Shown here one piece after another: positions 44,662 to 53,406 of a DNA stretch of 64,000 bases. Under the pieces are notes generated by a model. That model was given only the letters and a program-made list of their open reading frames with translations, made no database searches and had not been told where the DNA came from. The DNA is from Mucilaginibacter sp. 44-25 (lineage in GTDB: Bacteria; Bacteroidota; Bacteroidia; Sphingobacteriales; Sphingobacteriaceae). How positions within the stretch are numbered: the stretch's first letter is position 1; every line of letters starts with the position of its first letter. A program made the translations under genes and the position numbers. The stretch spans positions 1-64,000 of the forward strand of contig MKTS01000009.1 of NCBI GenBank assembly GCA_001898335.1, written 5' to 3'.

Positions 44662-44994
44662 ATGGACACCTCACTTATTACTACCAGCACCGGTTTGGAA
44701 GGCTACAAAGTTGTTAAACACCTTGGCGTTGTACGTGGCATTACTGTACGCAGCCGCAGTGTTGTAGGTAACTTTGCCGGCGGTATACAATCATTATTTG
44801 GCGGCAGGCTTTCTGTTTACGTGGAGCTATGCGAGAACGCCCGCGAAGAGGCTTACCACCTGTTGATACAGCATGCGCAGGCACTTGGCGCTAACGCCAT
44901 CATCAACATGCGTTATGATGCCAACGAGGTAATGCAGGGCATTACCGAAGTACTGGCCTATGGCACCGCTGTTGTGGTTGAAAAAAGCGAATAA
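44662..44994 (+). CDS. YbjQ family protein (UPF0145)
   Basis: A 110-residue protein of the YbjQ family: TSTGLEGYKVVKHLGVVRGITVRS opening, a middle YVELCENAREEAYHLLIQHAQALGANAII helix and a C-terminal LAYGTAVVVE strand. It is a pentameric cytosolic family sometimes called heavy-metal-binding, without firm function. It lies 24 bases after the hydrolase, likely co-transcribed. Confidence 0.92.
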   Translation: MDTSLITTSTGLEGYKVVKHLGVVRGITVRSRSVVGNFAGGIQSLFGGRLSVYVELCENAREEAYHLLIQHAQALGANAIINMRYDANEVMQGITEVLAYGTAVVVEKSE

Positions 44995-45014
44995 AACAGC
45001 TTAACCGAAATAAT

Positions 45015-45050
45015 AAAAAAGGGATGTGGTTATACAGCACATCCCTTTTT
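45015..45050. terminator. bidirectional terminator
   Basis: Stem GGGATGTG (45021-45028) / CACATCCC (45038-45045) with A-run before and T-run after, between convergent genes. Confidence 0.9.
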
Positions 45051-46606
45051 TATTGCAGGCGTTTTTGTGCCAGTTCGGTGCGGTAGATCTCGTTCAGTTT
45101 TGGCGATGGATCGGTTAGGAGATATATTCTAACGCCATGCTCGCGGGCCAGGGGTGTTTTTACCTGCCCAACCAGTTGATAGCTACCAACCAACGGGCTT
45201 AAGCGGCGCTCCACATTATCATCATCGTCCACGTAAATAATGTATTTAGCGTTAAGGTTATCCGGCGCCCATAATTGAAAACTGCTGTTGAGGGAAGCTA
45301 CTTCCGGCAGTCCATAAATTTTTCTATAATGATGCAGAGCACCGGCCTCTCCGTAATTATCAGCATATAATTGTGTATTCTTTTGCTGCTCGGGAGTTAA
45401 GTTATGATAAACATCGGCCGCTTTTCTGGCCATTTCATCCCAACCGAGCATATCGGCGTAATCCTGCGTGAGCGGGTGCTGCTTTTGATCTTCCCAGGTA
45501 ACTATAAATTTTATAAAAGGAAGGCTTTCTGTTTTACGCTTGATAAAACTTACGGTATCCTGTAATGGCAGTATAGGTAGTACCAACGGCAGCAAAAGCA
45601 TGTTAGGAACAACCACAACAACCAGCGCCAGGCTCCTTAATAGGTAGGCTTTTCGCTTTAAAACACGCTCAAACGCGAAACCTCCTGTGGCAAAAAGCAT
45701 TGGGTAAGCACCAAATATGTAATAGCTTTTACCGTTCATTTCCAGCAGAAACAGGAAAATAAGGATGTAGGCTATGGCCATAAACCTGAACCTGCGCAAC
45801 CTGAATGATACAAACAATGCGATAAAACCACTTAGCCACACAAATAAAGCGGTGCCGTTTACCAGTAACTGCTGCTCAATAAAATCAATCGGATGCACAT
45901 AGTCCAATTGGGTTTCGCGCAACTCTTTCATGTGCGTAATTACCGGCAGATGGTGCACGAACTGCCATATCACATTCGGTAAAAATATAACTGTAGCAAC
46001 TAATGCCGCGTACAATACATGGCGGTTAAAAAGCAGCTTTCGTTCGCGGCTGATAAGGATGCCTATAATCAACGAACCGGTAAAGAAAGCCATGGTATAT
46101 TTAGTGAGCATACCCAGCCCTACGGCAGCGCCAAGCCAGTACAGGTAGCGAACATCGGCAGTGTTGAGGTATTTGCAGAAAAGCCAAACGGTAAGCACCC
46201 ACCAAAGCTGATCAAAAACAACAGGCTGGAATAAATAACCGCTGGCCGCAAACGCGGGAGAAAAAATAAGCGCCAAACAAGCTACAGTAATGGCAAAACG
46301 TTTACCGCCAAGTTCAACCGTAATTAACCCGGTTAGCCAGATGATCAATCCGCTGGCAAGCGTTGAGAAGATGCGGGCCGCAAATACAGAGTCGCCGAAC
46401 ACACTTAGCGTAATTTTAGCCAGTAAGGCAATAAATGGCGGCACTTCTTTATAACCCCAATCAAGGTGGTCGCCAAGCACAAGGTGCAGCAATTCATCAC
46501 GGTGAAAGCCGAAATTTTTGATGGCAAAGAGGTTAAGGATAACCTTAAGGGCTACAAATATGAGGATAAACGGGAAGTACGAAGATTTCCGGTTTTTGTA
46601 AGACAT
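45050..46606 (-). CDS. GT39-family (ArnT/PMT-like) glycosyltransferase
   Basis: A 518-residue membrane protein with about ten to eleven helices and a soluble C-terminus of ~150 residues. The first extracytoplasmic loop has NFGFHRDELLHLVLGDHLDWGY followed by VPPFIALLAK, the PMT/ArnT signature in which the Asp of RDE is catalytic. These enzymes transfer sugars from polyprenyl-phosphate donors to lipids or proteins. The acceptor is unknown. Confidence 0.9.
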   Translation of the reverse strand: MSYKNRKSSYFPFILIFVALKVILNLFAIKNFGFHRDELLHLVLGDHLDWGYKEVPPFIALLAKITLSVFGDSVFAARIFSTLASGLIIWLTGLITVELGGKRFAITVACLALIFSPAFAASGYLFQPVVFDQLWWVLTVWLFCKYLNTADVRYLYWLGAAVGLGMLTKYTMAFFTGSLIIGILISRERKLLFNRHVLYAALVATVIFLPNVIWQFVHHLPVITHMKELRETQLDYVHPIDFIEQQLLVNGTALFVWLSGFIALFVSFRLRRFRFMAIAYILIFLFLLEMNGKSYYIFGAYPMLFATGGFAFERVLKRKAYLLRSLALVVVVVPNMLLLPLVLPILPLQDTVSFIKRKTESLPFIKFIVTWEDQKQHPLTQDYADMLGWDEMARKAADVYHNLTPEQQKNTQLYADNYGEAGALHHYRKIYGLPEVASLNSSFQLWAPDNLNAKYIIYVDDDDNVERRLSPLVGSYQLVGQVKTPLAREHGVRIYLLTDPSPKLNEIYRTELAQKRLQ

Positions 46607-46658
46607 CTCAGTTAGTTGTACTGGAAGCTATAAATGTAGTAAAAAGCTGTTGAAGGTG

Positions 46659-46758
46659 AAAGGCGAAAGATAAAGGGTAAAGATTTTGGATCAATTCTGT
46701 GAGAATTATAAAAATAAAAAGGCGAAAAATTAAAGAAACCTTTAACCTTTCGCCTTTT
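46659..46758. repeat. word hairpin (AAAGGCGAAAG family)
   Basis: Tight hairpin 46717-46735 / 46740-46758 (17 of 19 paired, loop AAAC), with a third, direct copy of the word AAAGGCGAAAGATAAAGG at 46659-46676. It may also act as terminator of murA on the minus strand. Confidence 0.85.
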
Positions 46759-46773
46759 AGCTTTAAGCTCCAT

Positions 46774-48081
46774 TTAAACGCGTTTAATATCCGCGCCAAG
46801 CGCGCGCAGGCGCTCGTCGATATTCTGGTAACCGCGTTCTATCTGTTCTATATTGTAGATGGTCGACTGCCCTTGTGCCGATAGCGCCGCGATCAACAGC
46901 GATACGCCTGCACGAATATCCGGCGAGGTCATGGAAATACCACGCAGCTGGATTTGTTTATCCAAACCAATAACGGTAGCACGGTGCGGATCGCAAAGGA
47001 TAATATTGGCGCCCATATCCAGCAGTTTGTCCACAAAGAACAGGCGGCTTTCAAACATTTTCTGGTGTATCAATACCGAACCTTTTGCTTGAGTAGCGAC
47101 TACTAATACGATACTTAACAAATCCGGCGTAAAACCAGGCCATGGCGCATCAGCCACGGTAAGCAGCGAGCCATCAATGAAGGTATCTATCTCGTAATGT
47201 TCTTGCGATGGGATGTAGATATCGTCGCCACGGCGCTCCAGTTGAATACCCAGGCGTTTGAAAACGTCAGGTATCATACCTAATTCGTCATAGTGTACAT
47301 CTTTAATGGTGATCTCTGAACCGGTCATGGCGGCTAAGCCAATGAAGGAACCGATCTCGATCATATCCGGCAGCATACGGTGCTCTGTACCATGCAGTTC
47401 GGTTACCCCCTCTATGGTTAACAGGTTTGAACCTATGCCACTAATTTTTGCGCCCATGCGGTTGAGCATTTTACAAAGCTGCTGCAAATAAGGTTCGCAG
47501 GCTGCGTTGTATATGGTAGTAGTGCCTTTAGCCAGTACCGCAGCCATAACAATGTTAGCCGTACCGGTAACCGATGCCTCATCCAGAAGGATATAAGTAC
47601 CCTGCAGGTTTGACGCGTCGACATTGTAAAAACCGTTCTCGGGGTTAAAATCAAAGCGGGCACCCAGTTTCTCAAAACCCAGGAAGTGGGTATCTAACCT
47701 GCGGCGGCCAATTTTATCGCCCCCCGGTTTAGGGATGGATGCACTACCGAAACGTGCCAACAGCGGGCCAAGGATCATGATAGAGCCACGGAGGCCGCCG
47801 CCTTTGGTTTTAAAGGCTTCGGAATTAAAAAAGTCCTGGTCAATTTCCTTGGCTTCAAAAGTGGCCGTATCGCGCGAAATGCGGTTAACCTCTACGCCCA
47901 TGTCGCCCAAAAGCTCTATCAGTTTATTCACATCCTGTATGTCAGGGATGTTGCTGATGGTCATTTTTTCGCCGGTCAATAATACGGCTGATATAATTTG
48001 TAAGGCTTCGTTCTTAGCTCCCTGGGGAATAATTTCACCCTTAAGCTTTTTACCGCCCTGTATCTCGAATGCGTTTTTCAT
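46774..48081 (-). CDS. murA: UDP-N-acetylglucosamine 1-carboxyvinyltransferase, Asp-type active site
   Basis: A 435-residue EPSP-synthase-fold enzyme that adds enolpyruvate from PEP to UDP-GlcNAc, the first committed step of peptidoglycan synthesis. It has NEALQIISAVLLT near the start, ILGPLLARFG and DTHFLGFEKLGA. Where E. coli has catalytic Cys115 (PGGC), this protein has Asp122 (KPGGDKIGRR; codon at 47716-47718). Known Asp-type MurA enzymes (Mycobacterium, Chlamydia) are not alkylated by fosfomycin. A DUF4290 gene lies upstream in the same orientation. Confidence 0.95.
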   Translation of the reverse strand: MKNAFEIQGGKKLKGEIIPQGAKNEALQIISAVLLTGEKMTISNIPDIQDVNKLIELLGDMGVEVNRISRDTATFEAKEIDQDFFNSEAFKTKGGGLRGSIMILGPLLARFGSASIPKPGGDKIGRRRLDTHFLGFEKLGARFDFNPENGFYNVDASNLQGTYILLDEASVTGTANIVMAAVLAKGTTTIYNAACEPYLQQLCKMLNRMGAKISGIGSNLLTIEGVTELHGTEHRMLPDMIEIGSFIGLAAMTGSEITIKDVHYDELGMIPDVFKRLGIQLERRGDDIYIPSQEHYEIDTFIDGSLLTVADAPWPGFTPDLLSIVLVVATQAKGSVLIHQKMFESRLFFVDKLLDMGANIILCDPHRATVIGLDKQIQLRGISMTSPDIRAGVSLLIAALSAQGQSTIYNIEQIERGYQNIDERLRALGADIKRV

Positions 48082-48093
48082 CTTTAGTTAATG

Positions 48094-48224
48094 GTTGATG
48101 GTTCATAGTTCATGGTTCGGATCAGAAAGCCGAAACATCAGTACCTCGCAAAGATTATAAAATAATTGCAATGCCGCAGGCAGTCTGGCTCATTTCTACG
48201 ATCTATGAACCATTAACTATGAAC
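48094..48224. repeat. word hairpin (GTTCATGGTTCATAG family) between DUF4290 gene and murA
   Basis: Arms 48094-48118 and 48200-48224 match at 18 of 25 positions, with an 81-nt loop. Same word vocabulary as 41534-41597. Confidence 0.75.
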
Positions 48225-48234
48225 ACATGTTCAA

Positions 48235-48972
48235 TTAATATTTTTTCGCTCCACCGTTATTGCGGTTGCGGTTATTTTGGTTGTTGTTACGGTTTTGGTT
48301 GTTATTGTTCTGACGACCGCCGCCAGCGCTACCGCCACGGTTGTTTTGGTTATTCTGACGGCCGCGATTGTTGTTATTATTCTGGTTGTTATTATTGGTA
48401 CGGAACTCCACCTTATTAAGGTTAATGTTCTCTTCCAGTTTAAGTTCACCGTTTGATAACGAGTAAAGGTCATTCAGGATGATCTCGTCAGCCACAGAAT
48501 CCTTATTCCACTGCACGTAAGCCATTTTCATGAAGTTGGCTATGGCTTGTACCATGTGGCGCTTACGCTCGGGCTCCTCAATGGTTTTAGCTTTTTGTAT
48601 CATCAGCTCAATGGTTTTACCATAATGGCGGGATTTGATGCGCTGATTTGGATATTTCAAAGGCTCCGGCTTAATATGGATAGCCTCTTCCGTTGGTTTG
48701 GGGTACGGCGAATCAACATCCAACTGGAAGCCGGAGATAATGTGCAGGTGATCCCAAAGTTTGTGTTTAAAATCGGCCACATCGCGCAGATGGGGGTTAA
48801 GGAAACCCATCAGGTCAATAACTACCTGTGCGTAGCGGTTACGTTCTTCCTTGGTTGGCAGCGCAACAATGTATTTCACCATGTTTTGCACATTGCGGCC
48901 GTATTCTGTAAGTAAAAGTTTGCTCCTGGTTGAGTTATAATCAAACGGACCAGGCAAGTTGGTTAATGCCAT
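48235..48972 (-). CDS. DUF4290 protein with Asn-rich tail
   Basis: A 245-residue Bacteroidota-specific protein. The helical DUF4290 domain (~1-180) includes YNSTRSKLLLTEYGRNVQNMV, GFLNPHLRDVADFKHKLWDH and ANFMKMAYVQWN. The last ~60 residues are an intrinsically disordered Asn/Gln/Arg/Gly tail (NNNQNNNNNRGRQNNQ, RGGSAGG) resembling RNA-binding or phase-separating tails. Function unknown; the murA gene follows on the same strand after a word hairpin. Confidence 0.88.
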   Translation of the reverse strand: MALTNLPGPFDYNSTRSKLLLTEYGRNVQNMVKYIVALPTKEERNRYAQVVIDLMGFLNPHLRDVADFKHKLWDHLHIISGFQLDVDSPYPKPTEEAIHIKPEPLKYPNQRIKSRHYGKTIELMIQKAKTIEEPERKRHMVQAIANFMKMAYVQWNKDSVADEIILNDLYSLSNGELKLEENINLNKVEFRTNNNNQNNNNNRGRQNNQNNRGGSAGGGRQNNNNQNRNNNQNNRNRNNGGAKKY

Positions 48973-49162
48973 GTATATTTTTCTATTAAATAAGTTCGTG
49001 AAATGTTTTTAGCTCATGGACGATTACACAGACTGAAAGCGGAAACCGGAGAACTAAAATGGAATACTTTGTAGTAATGCAAATATACAGTAAATGTGTT
49101 GAGATGCAAATATTCTGTTTAGCGCATAATTTCTGCTATTTTAGCAATTAAGCAATATAACA

Positions 49163-50266
49163 ATGTCCGCAATTATCACCTCAATAGATATTTACCGCTT
49201 TAGCATCCCTATGGTACCTTTTACCATTGCTACCGGAACGCTGGATCATGCGCAAAATGTTTTTATCAGGGTGCATACTGATGCCGGTTTTTATGGAGTG
49301 GGCGAATGCTCGGCCTTCCCGATGATCGTTGGCGAAACGCAGGATACCTGCCTGGTGATGGCAAAAGATTTCGCGGAGTTATGGAAAGGGAAAAACGCGT
49401 TGGATATAGAGGCCAGGTTGCAGGAGCTGCACAGCTTTACCGCCGGCAATACCACTATAAAAAGCGCGTTTGATATGGCCTTGTATGATATTGCCGCTAA
49501 ACATGCAGGTTTGCCTTTATACAAATTCCTTGGTGGCGAAAAGCGCGAAGTAGAGAGTGATATTACTATTGGCATATCCACGCCGGAGGATATGGCTAAG
49601 CAGGCAGTAGCATTTAAAGCAAACGGTGCCAAAATATTGAAAGTTAAACTCGGTAAAAATGCCCAAACCGATACAGAGCGAATAAAAGCCATCAGAGAAG
49701 CCGTTGGTGCTGATATGAAGATCCGCGTGGATGCCAACCAGGGCTGGACTTTCGACGAGGCTGTTTTTGCCCTGCAAGCCATAGCCGAGCACGACATAGA
49801 ATTTTGCGAACAACCTATGCGTACCTGGTATGATGATAAGCTACCCGCGCTAATGCGCCTATCGCCGGTTAAAATAATGGCCGACGAAAGCGTTTATAAC
49901 CACCACGACGCGCGCAAACAAATCGAAAGCGGCAGCTGCCATTACATCAATATTAAAATGGCCAAGTCCGGCGGTATACATGAGGCCCGAAAAATTCATG
50001 ATGTAGCAGCCGCGCATAACACGCCGTGTATGATGGGCGGCATGCTGGAAAGCCGTATAGCCCTAAGCAGCAAACTGCATTTCGTGTACGCCAGCCCGAA
50101 TATCAAATTTTACGATATGGATACCTGCATGCTGGGCCACCTGCAAGACCCTTGCGTAGGCGGGGTTACTTATGATGGTTACAAACTCAACATCAGCGAT
50201 GCGCCGGGAATTGGAGCCGATGCGGATGAAGGGTTTTTGGATGGGTGTGAAAAGTTTAGTGTTTAG
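49163..50266 (+). CDS. dipeptide epimerase (enolase superfamily)
   Basis: A 367-residue enolase-superfamily enzyme. It has the Lys of KVKLG on strand 2, metal ligands in VDANQGW, FCEQPM and ADESV, and the second catalytic Lys in NIKMAKSGG. This Lys/Lys arrangement with a DxD-like end (YDMDTCMLG) is that of L-Ala-D/L-Glu epimerases, which recycle murein dipeptides. Specificity for Ala-Glu is likely but other dipeptides are possible. It fits the NlpC/P60 enzyme at 27205. Confidence 0.88.
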   Translation: MSAIITSIDIYRFSIPMVPFTIATGTLDHAQNVFIRVHTDAGFYGVGECSAFPMIVGETQDTCLVMAKDFAELWKGKNALDIEARLQELHSFTAGNTTIKSAFDMALYDIAAKHAGLPLYKFLGGEKREVESDITIGISTPEDMAKQAVAFKANGAKILKVKLGKNAQTDTERIKAIREAVGADMKIRVDANQGWTFDEAVFALQAIAEHDIEFCEQPMRTWYDDKLPALMRLSPVKIMADESVYNHHDARKQIESGSCHYINIKMAKSGGIHEARKIHDVAAAHNTPCMMGGMLESRIALSSKLHFVYASPNIKFYDMDTCMLGHLQDPCVGGVTYDGYKLNISDAPGIGADADEGFLDGCEKFSV

Positions 50267-50998
50267 CATATAAACCTGTAATGAACAATTGTCGTCATGC
50301 CGAATTTATTTCGGCATCCCACATGATGAGGCCGTGCTGAGAATTAACGATAGTCCGCTCAATAGCCGCGGAGGGCTGTTACTTTTTACTTGATCAAAAA
50401 GTAACCAAAAAATCAAGTCAGCAAAGAGGCTTCTCTGCCGCACAAGGCCTTTGCCAGGCAAAGCGGACAGAACCACGGGCTGGAAATCTCTTACCCCATA
50501 CATTAAGGCCATTGCTCTGTAATAGATTTCACAATGCCCTTTCAACCACACAGACCCATCATTTTCTGCCGCTTTCGCCCGAAGCTTTTTGCTGACAGGA
50601 GAGAACACCTTCTCATTCTAAGCGAAAGCGAAGAATCTAAGTACGCGATGTGCATGTCGTAGATCAGATGCTTCGTTCCTCAGCATGACAAGATGAATAC
50701 AGTGTAACAACGAACCTAACACATCCGAAATTGCGACATAGTGTAACGTGCGGATAGTACAGGCATTGCTAAAGCACAACCATTGTAGCGCGTTACCAAG
50801 TCGCGAGTTTTTTCTTTGGTTACTTTCTTTTTTGCAGAAAAAAAGAAAGTAACATCCACAAACGAGCAAATGCTACACTGCCATTCCTAACGAAGAACTA
50901 TCTACGAGATTGCCACGCTATCGCTCGCAATGACATAGTTTTAAACAAAAAGAGACGCGAAATTTCGCGTCTCTACAATAACGTATCGTGGTGTATGT
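50267..50998. repeat. 730-bp gene-free cluster of palindromic repeats
   Basis: No convincing gene. Modules seen: ATGCCGAA...TTCGGCAT at 50298-50318; GTTACTTTTT / AAAAAGTAAC at 50378-50405; an imperfect inverted repeat built on TCTAAGCGAAAGCGAAGAATC / GATGCTTCGTTCCTCAGCATGAC at 50620-50690; a long GTTACTTTCTTTTTT inverted repeat at 50819-50853; a half copy of the GTCATTGCGAG family at 50906-50937; and a 24-bp palindrome at 50951-50974. Short ORFs here read through the repeats and look spurious. Confidence 0.75.
50951..50974 (-). terminator. 24-bp perfect palindrome, probable terminator of the dipeptidase gene
   Basis: AGAGACGCGAAA followed by its exact reverse complement. On the minus strand it is followed by TTTTGTTT, 25 bases past the dipeptidase stop codon. 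Confidence 0.7.
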
Positions 50999-52369
50999 CT
51001 ACTTACTCAACTCCGCGAAGTACTTATGAAACAGCGGGATAGTTTCAATGCCTTTATAGTAATTAAAAATATCGTATTTCTCGTTTGGCGAGTGCAGGGC
51101 GTCGCTGTCTAAACCAAAACCCATTAGTACTGTTTTTATACCTAATTCAGCTTCAAATAAGGCAACAATTGGGATGCTGCCGCCGCCGCGTGTTGGGATT
51201 GGCTGTTTGCCAAAAGCTTCGGCTATGGCCTTTTGCGCCGCACGGTAGGCCACGCTATCAGTCGGGGTAACTACCGGTTCGCCGCCGTGATGCGGGGTAA
51301 CCTTTACCTTAACATATGGTGGTGCTATTTTCAGGAAGTGATCGGTAAACAGTTGGGTGATCTTTTCGCTCGTTTGGTTAGGCACCAGTCGCATAGATAT
51401 TTTGGCATTGGCTTTTGAAGGCAGCACGGTTTTAGCGCCTTCGCCAATGTAACCACCCCAAATACCATTTACCTCGAGCGTTGGGCGGGTGCCGGTGCGC
51501 TCAAAGGTGCTGTACCCCTTCTCTCCCCAAAGTTCCTGTATGTCCAGGTCCTTTTTATATTCGTCTTCGTTATAAGGGGCCGAATTCAGAGCGTCGCGTT
51601 CAGCCTGTGTTAGTTCAATTACATCATCATAAAAACCAGGGATAGTGATATGGTTATTCTCGTCATGCAACGAGGCGATCATTTTGGCCAGGATAGTTGC
51701 CGGGTTAGCCACCGCGCCGCCGTAAACACCCGAGTGCAGGTCGCGGTTAGGGCCGGTTATCTCTACCTCCAGGTAGGATAAGCCACGCAAACCGGTTTCC
51801 AGTGACGGATGCTCCATGCTTATCATCGAGGTATCAGATATCAATACCACATCAGCCTTTAAACGTTCTCTATTGGCCTTAACAAATATGCCCAGGTTGT
51901 TTGAGCCTACCTCTTCCTCCCCTTCTATCATAAACTTTACGTTGCAGGGCAGGCCACCGGTTTGCATCATCAGCTCAAATGCTTTTACGTGCATGTAAAA
52001 CTGGCCCTTATCATCACAGGCGCCACGCGCGTAAATTTTACCATCGCGCACGGTAGGTTCAAATGGCGGGGTATGCCATAGCTCAAGGGGGTCTGGTGGT
52101 TGCACATCATAATGCCCATATACCAATACCGTAGGCTTTGCCGGATCGATCAGCTTTTCGCCATACACAATGGGGTAACCCGCGGTTTGGCAAACTTCCA
52201 CGTTATCCGCACCTGCATCGCGTAGCTTTTGTGCCACATAATCGGCCGTTTTTAATACTTCAGGTGCATACTTAGGGTCGGCACTTACAGAGGGGAAGCG
52301 CAGCAGCTCAAAAAGTTCACCGAGCATGCGCTGTTTGTTATCATCTATATATTGCTTTATCGTTTGCAT
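50999..52369 (-). CDS. M20 family dipeptidase
   Basis: A 456-residue zinc peptidase. It has the metal-binding GHYDVQPPDPLELW, the bridging Asp in GACDDKGQ, the catalytic Glu pair in IEGEEEVGS, a lid-domain region around HSGVYGGAVANP, and a closing His in ALHSPNEKYD. It resembles the cytosolic nonspecific dipeptidase/carnosinase-like group. ATG 52369 (MQTIKQYIDD) is chosen over an upstream TTG. Confidence 0.93.
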   Translation of the reverse strand: MQTIKQYIDDNKQRMLGELFELLRFPSVSADPKYAPEVLKTADYVAQKLRDAGADNVEVCQTAGYPIVYGEKLIDPAKPTVLVYGHYDVQPPDPLELWHTPPFEPTVRDGKIYARGACDDKGQFYMHVKAFELMMQTGGLPCNVKFMIEGEEEVGSNNLGIFVKANRERLKADVVLISDTSMISMEHPSLETGLRGLSYLEVEITGPNRDLHSGVYGGAVANPATILAKMIASLHDENNHITIPGFYDDVIELTQAERDALNSAPYNEDEYKKDLDIQELWGEKGYSTFERTGTRPTLEVNGIWGGYIGEGAKTVLPSKANAKISMRLVPNQTSEKITQLFTDHFLKIAPPYVKVKVTPHHGGEPVVTPTDSVAYRAAQKAIAEAFGKQPIPTRGGGSIPIVALFEAELGIKTVLMGFGLDSDALHSPNEKYDIFNYYKGIETIPLFHKYFAELSK

Positions 52370-52710
52370 AAACAAATGGTTTGCAGCAAATATAGTGTAT
52401 TCGGCGATTACGATAACCTACCAAGCATTACCGTTATTAATTACTTTACCTGTTTACAGTGTAGTATAAATGGTTTCCGCAAAAATGGATGTATAAAGAC
52501 CTTCAAACACCGTAACATTCGCGATTTCATTCCTTTCGCATAAAAATTTCCTCTGCTTTCACCGATGCAAAACACCCGTTTACCGACACAATTGCCCCAT
52601 ACATCTATTTGAGCCGAAACCGCTGTAACGTTTTTAAAGTGGTATCGTCTTATGAGTGTAATTAACAACAAGAAATAATTAAAATACTCACAATCAAAAT
52701 ATTAATAGTC
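52370..52710. other. 341-bp intergenic region between divergent genes
   Basis: It must hold the promoters of the M20 gene and the GIN-domain gene. I see no exact TAnnTTTG box, no hairpin and no small ORF. The last 23 bases (52688-52710) are nearly identical (21/23) to the bases before the paralogous gene at 61283. Confidence 0.6.
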
Positions 52711-53319
52711 ATGAAAACTCAATTTTTAACCATAGCCACTATTGTAACTTTAGCCGTAGGTACCGTAACAACCGCCTTTGCAACCGATAACAACATTAAC
52801 AACGAAAACAGCACTACCCTTACTAATGTAAGCAAGATCAATAAAATTGAGCTGCACGGAAATGTAGAACTGTATGTATCTGATGGCAGCGCCGACCAGG
52901 TGAAGGTTTATAATAAGTACTATGCAGAAAACGCTTTGGTGCAAAGCCAGAACGGTGTACTGCGTATCTCTTCGTACGCCGACCAGAAACTGGTGGTTTG
53001 GGTTACCGCTAATGACCTGCGCAGCATAACCGCTTATGATAACGCTTCTGTTAAATCATTCGGCGACCTTTCAAAAATCGACCTGAACGTTACGCTGAAC
53101 AACAACGCTACTGCCGACCTTAAACTGGATGCTTTTAAAGCCAGCATCAACGTGAACGACCGCGCTAAAGCCAACATCAGCGGTGTGGTGAATGAGTATG
53201 ACCTGAAACACGACCAGTCTGCCACCGTAAACCAAACCAACCTGGTTGCCGGCAACGCTAACAAAACCATCACCAACAAATTTGTAAAGGCTAACGATGC
53301 TGAATTAGCCGTACTGTAA
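52711..53319 (+). CDS. secreted GIN-domain (DUF2807) protein, copy A
   Basis: A 202-residue exported protein with signal peptide 1-24 (TTAFA). The rest is a DUF2807/GIN-type beta-helix (NKIELHGNVELYVSDG, VLRISSYADQKLVVWVTANDL, ITAYDNASVKSF). GIN proteins are secreted, adhesin-like or sensor-like proteins of Bacteroidota with unknown ligands. It is a clear paralogue of the protein at 60681-61283: whole motifs such as NGVLRISSYA and NVELYVSDG are identical, and so is most of the 23-base leader. Confidence 0.87.
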   Translation: MKTQFLTIATIVTLAVGTVTTAFATDNNINNENSTTLTNVSKINKIELHGNVELYVSDGSADQVKVYNKYYAENALVQSQNGVLRISSYADQKLVVWVTANDLRSITAYDNASVKSFGDLSKIDLNVTLNNNATADLKLDAFKASINVNDRAKANISGVVNEYDLKHDQSATVNQTNLVAGNANKTITNKFVKANDAELAVL

Positions 53320-53353
53320 GCAACACTTTTAAAGTTCAACATATATCAACAGA

Positions 53354-53382
53354 AAAGCCATCCGTGATTGACGGATGGCTTT
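53354..53382. terminator. bidirectional terminator
   Basis: 12-bp perfect stem AAAGCCATCCGT / ACGGATGGCTTT, loop GATTG, between convergent genes. Confidence 0.9.
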
Positions 53383-53406
53383 CTTATTTTTTGTGGGCTT
53401 AGAGGC

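Noticed and set aside
50306..50869. Minus-strand ORFs of 100 and 83 codons
   Set aside because: They read through several palindromic repeats, have no family features and no terminator or promoter of their own.
50951..50974. 24-bp palindrome as a phage attachment site or origin
   Set aside because: No integrase, tRNA or replication gene is near; the T-rich flank makes a terminator the simpler reading.
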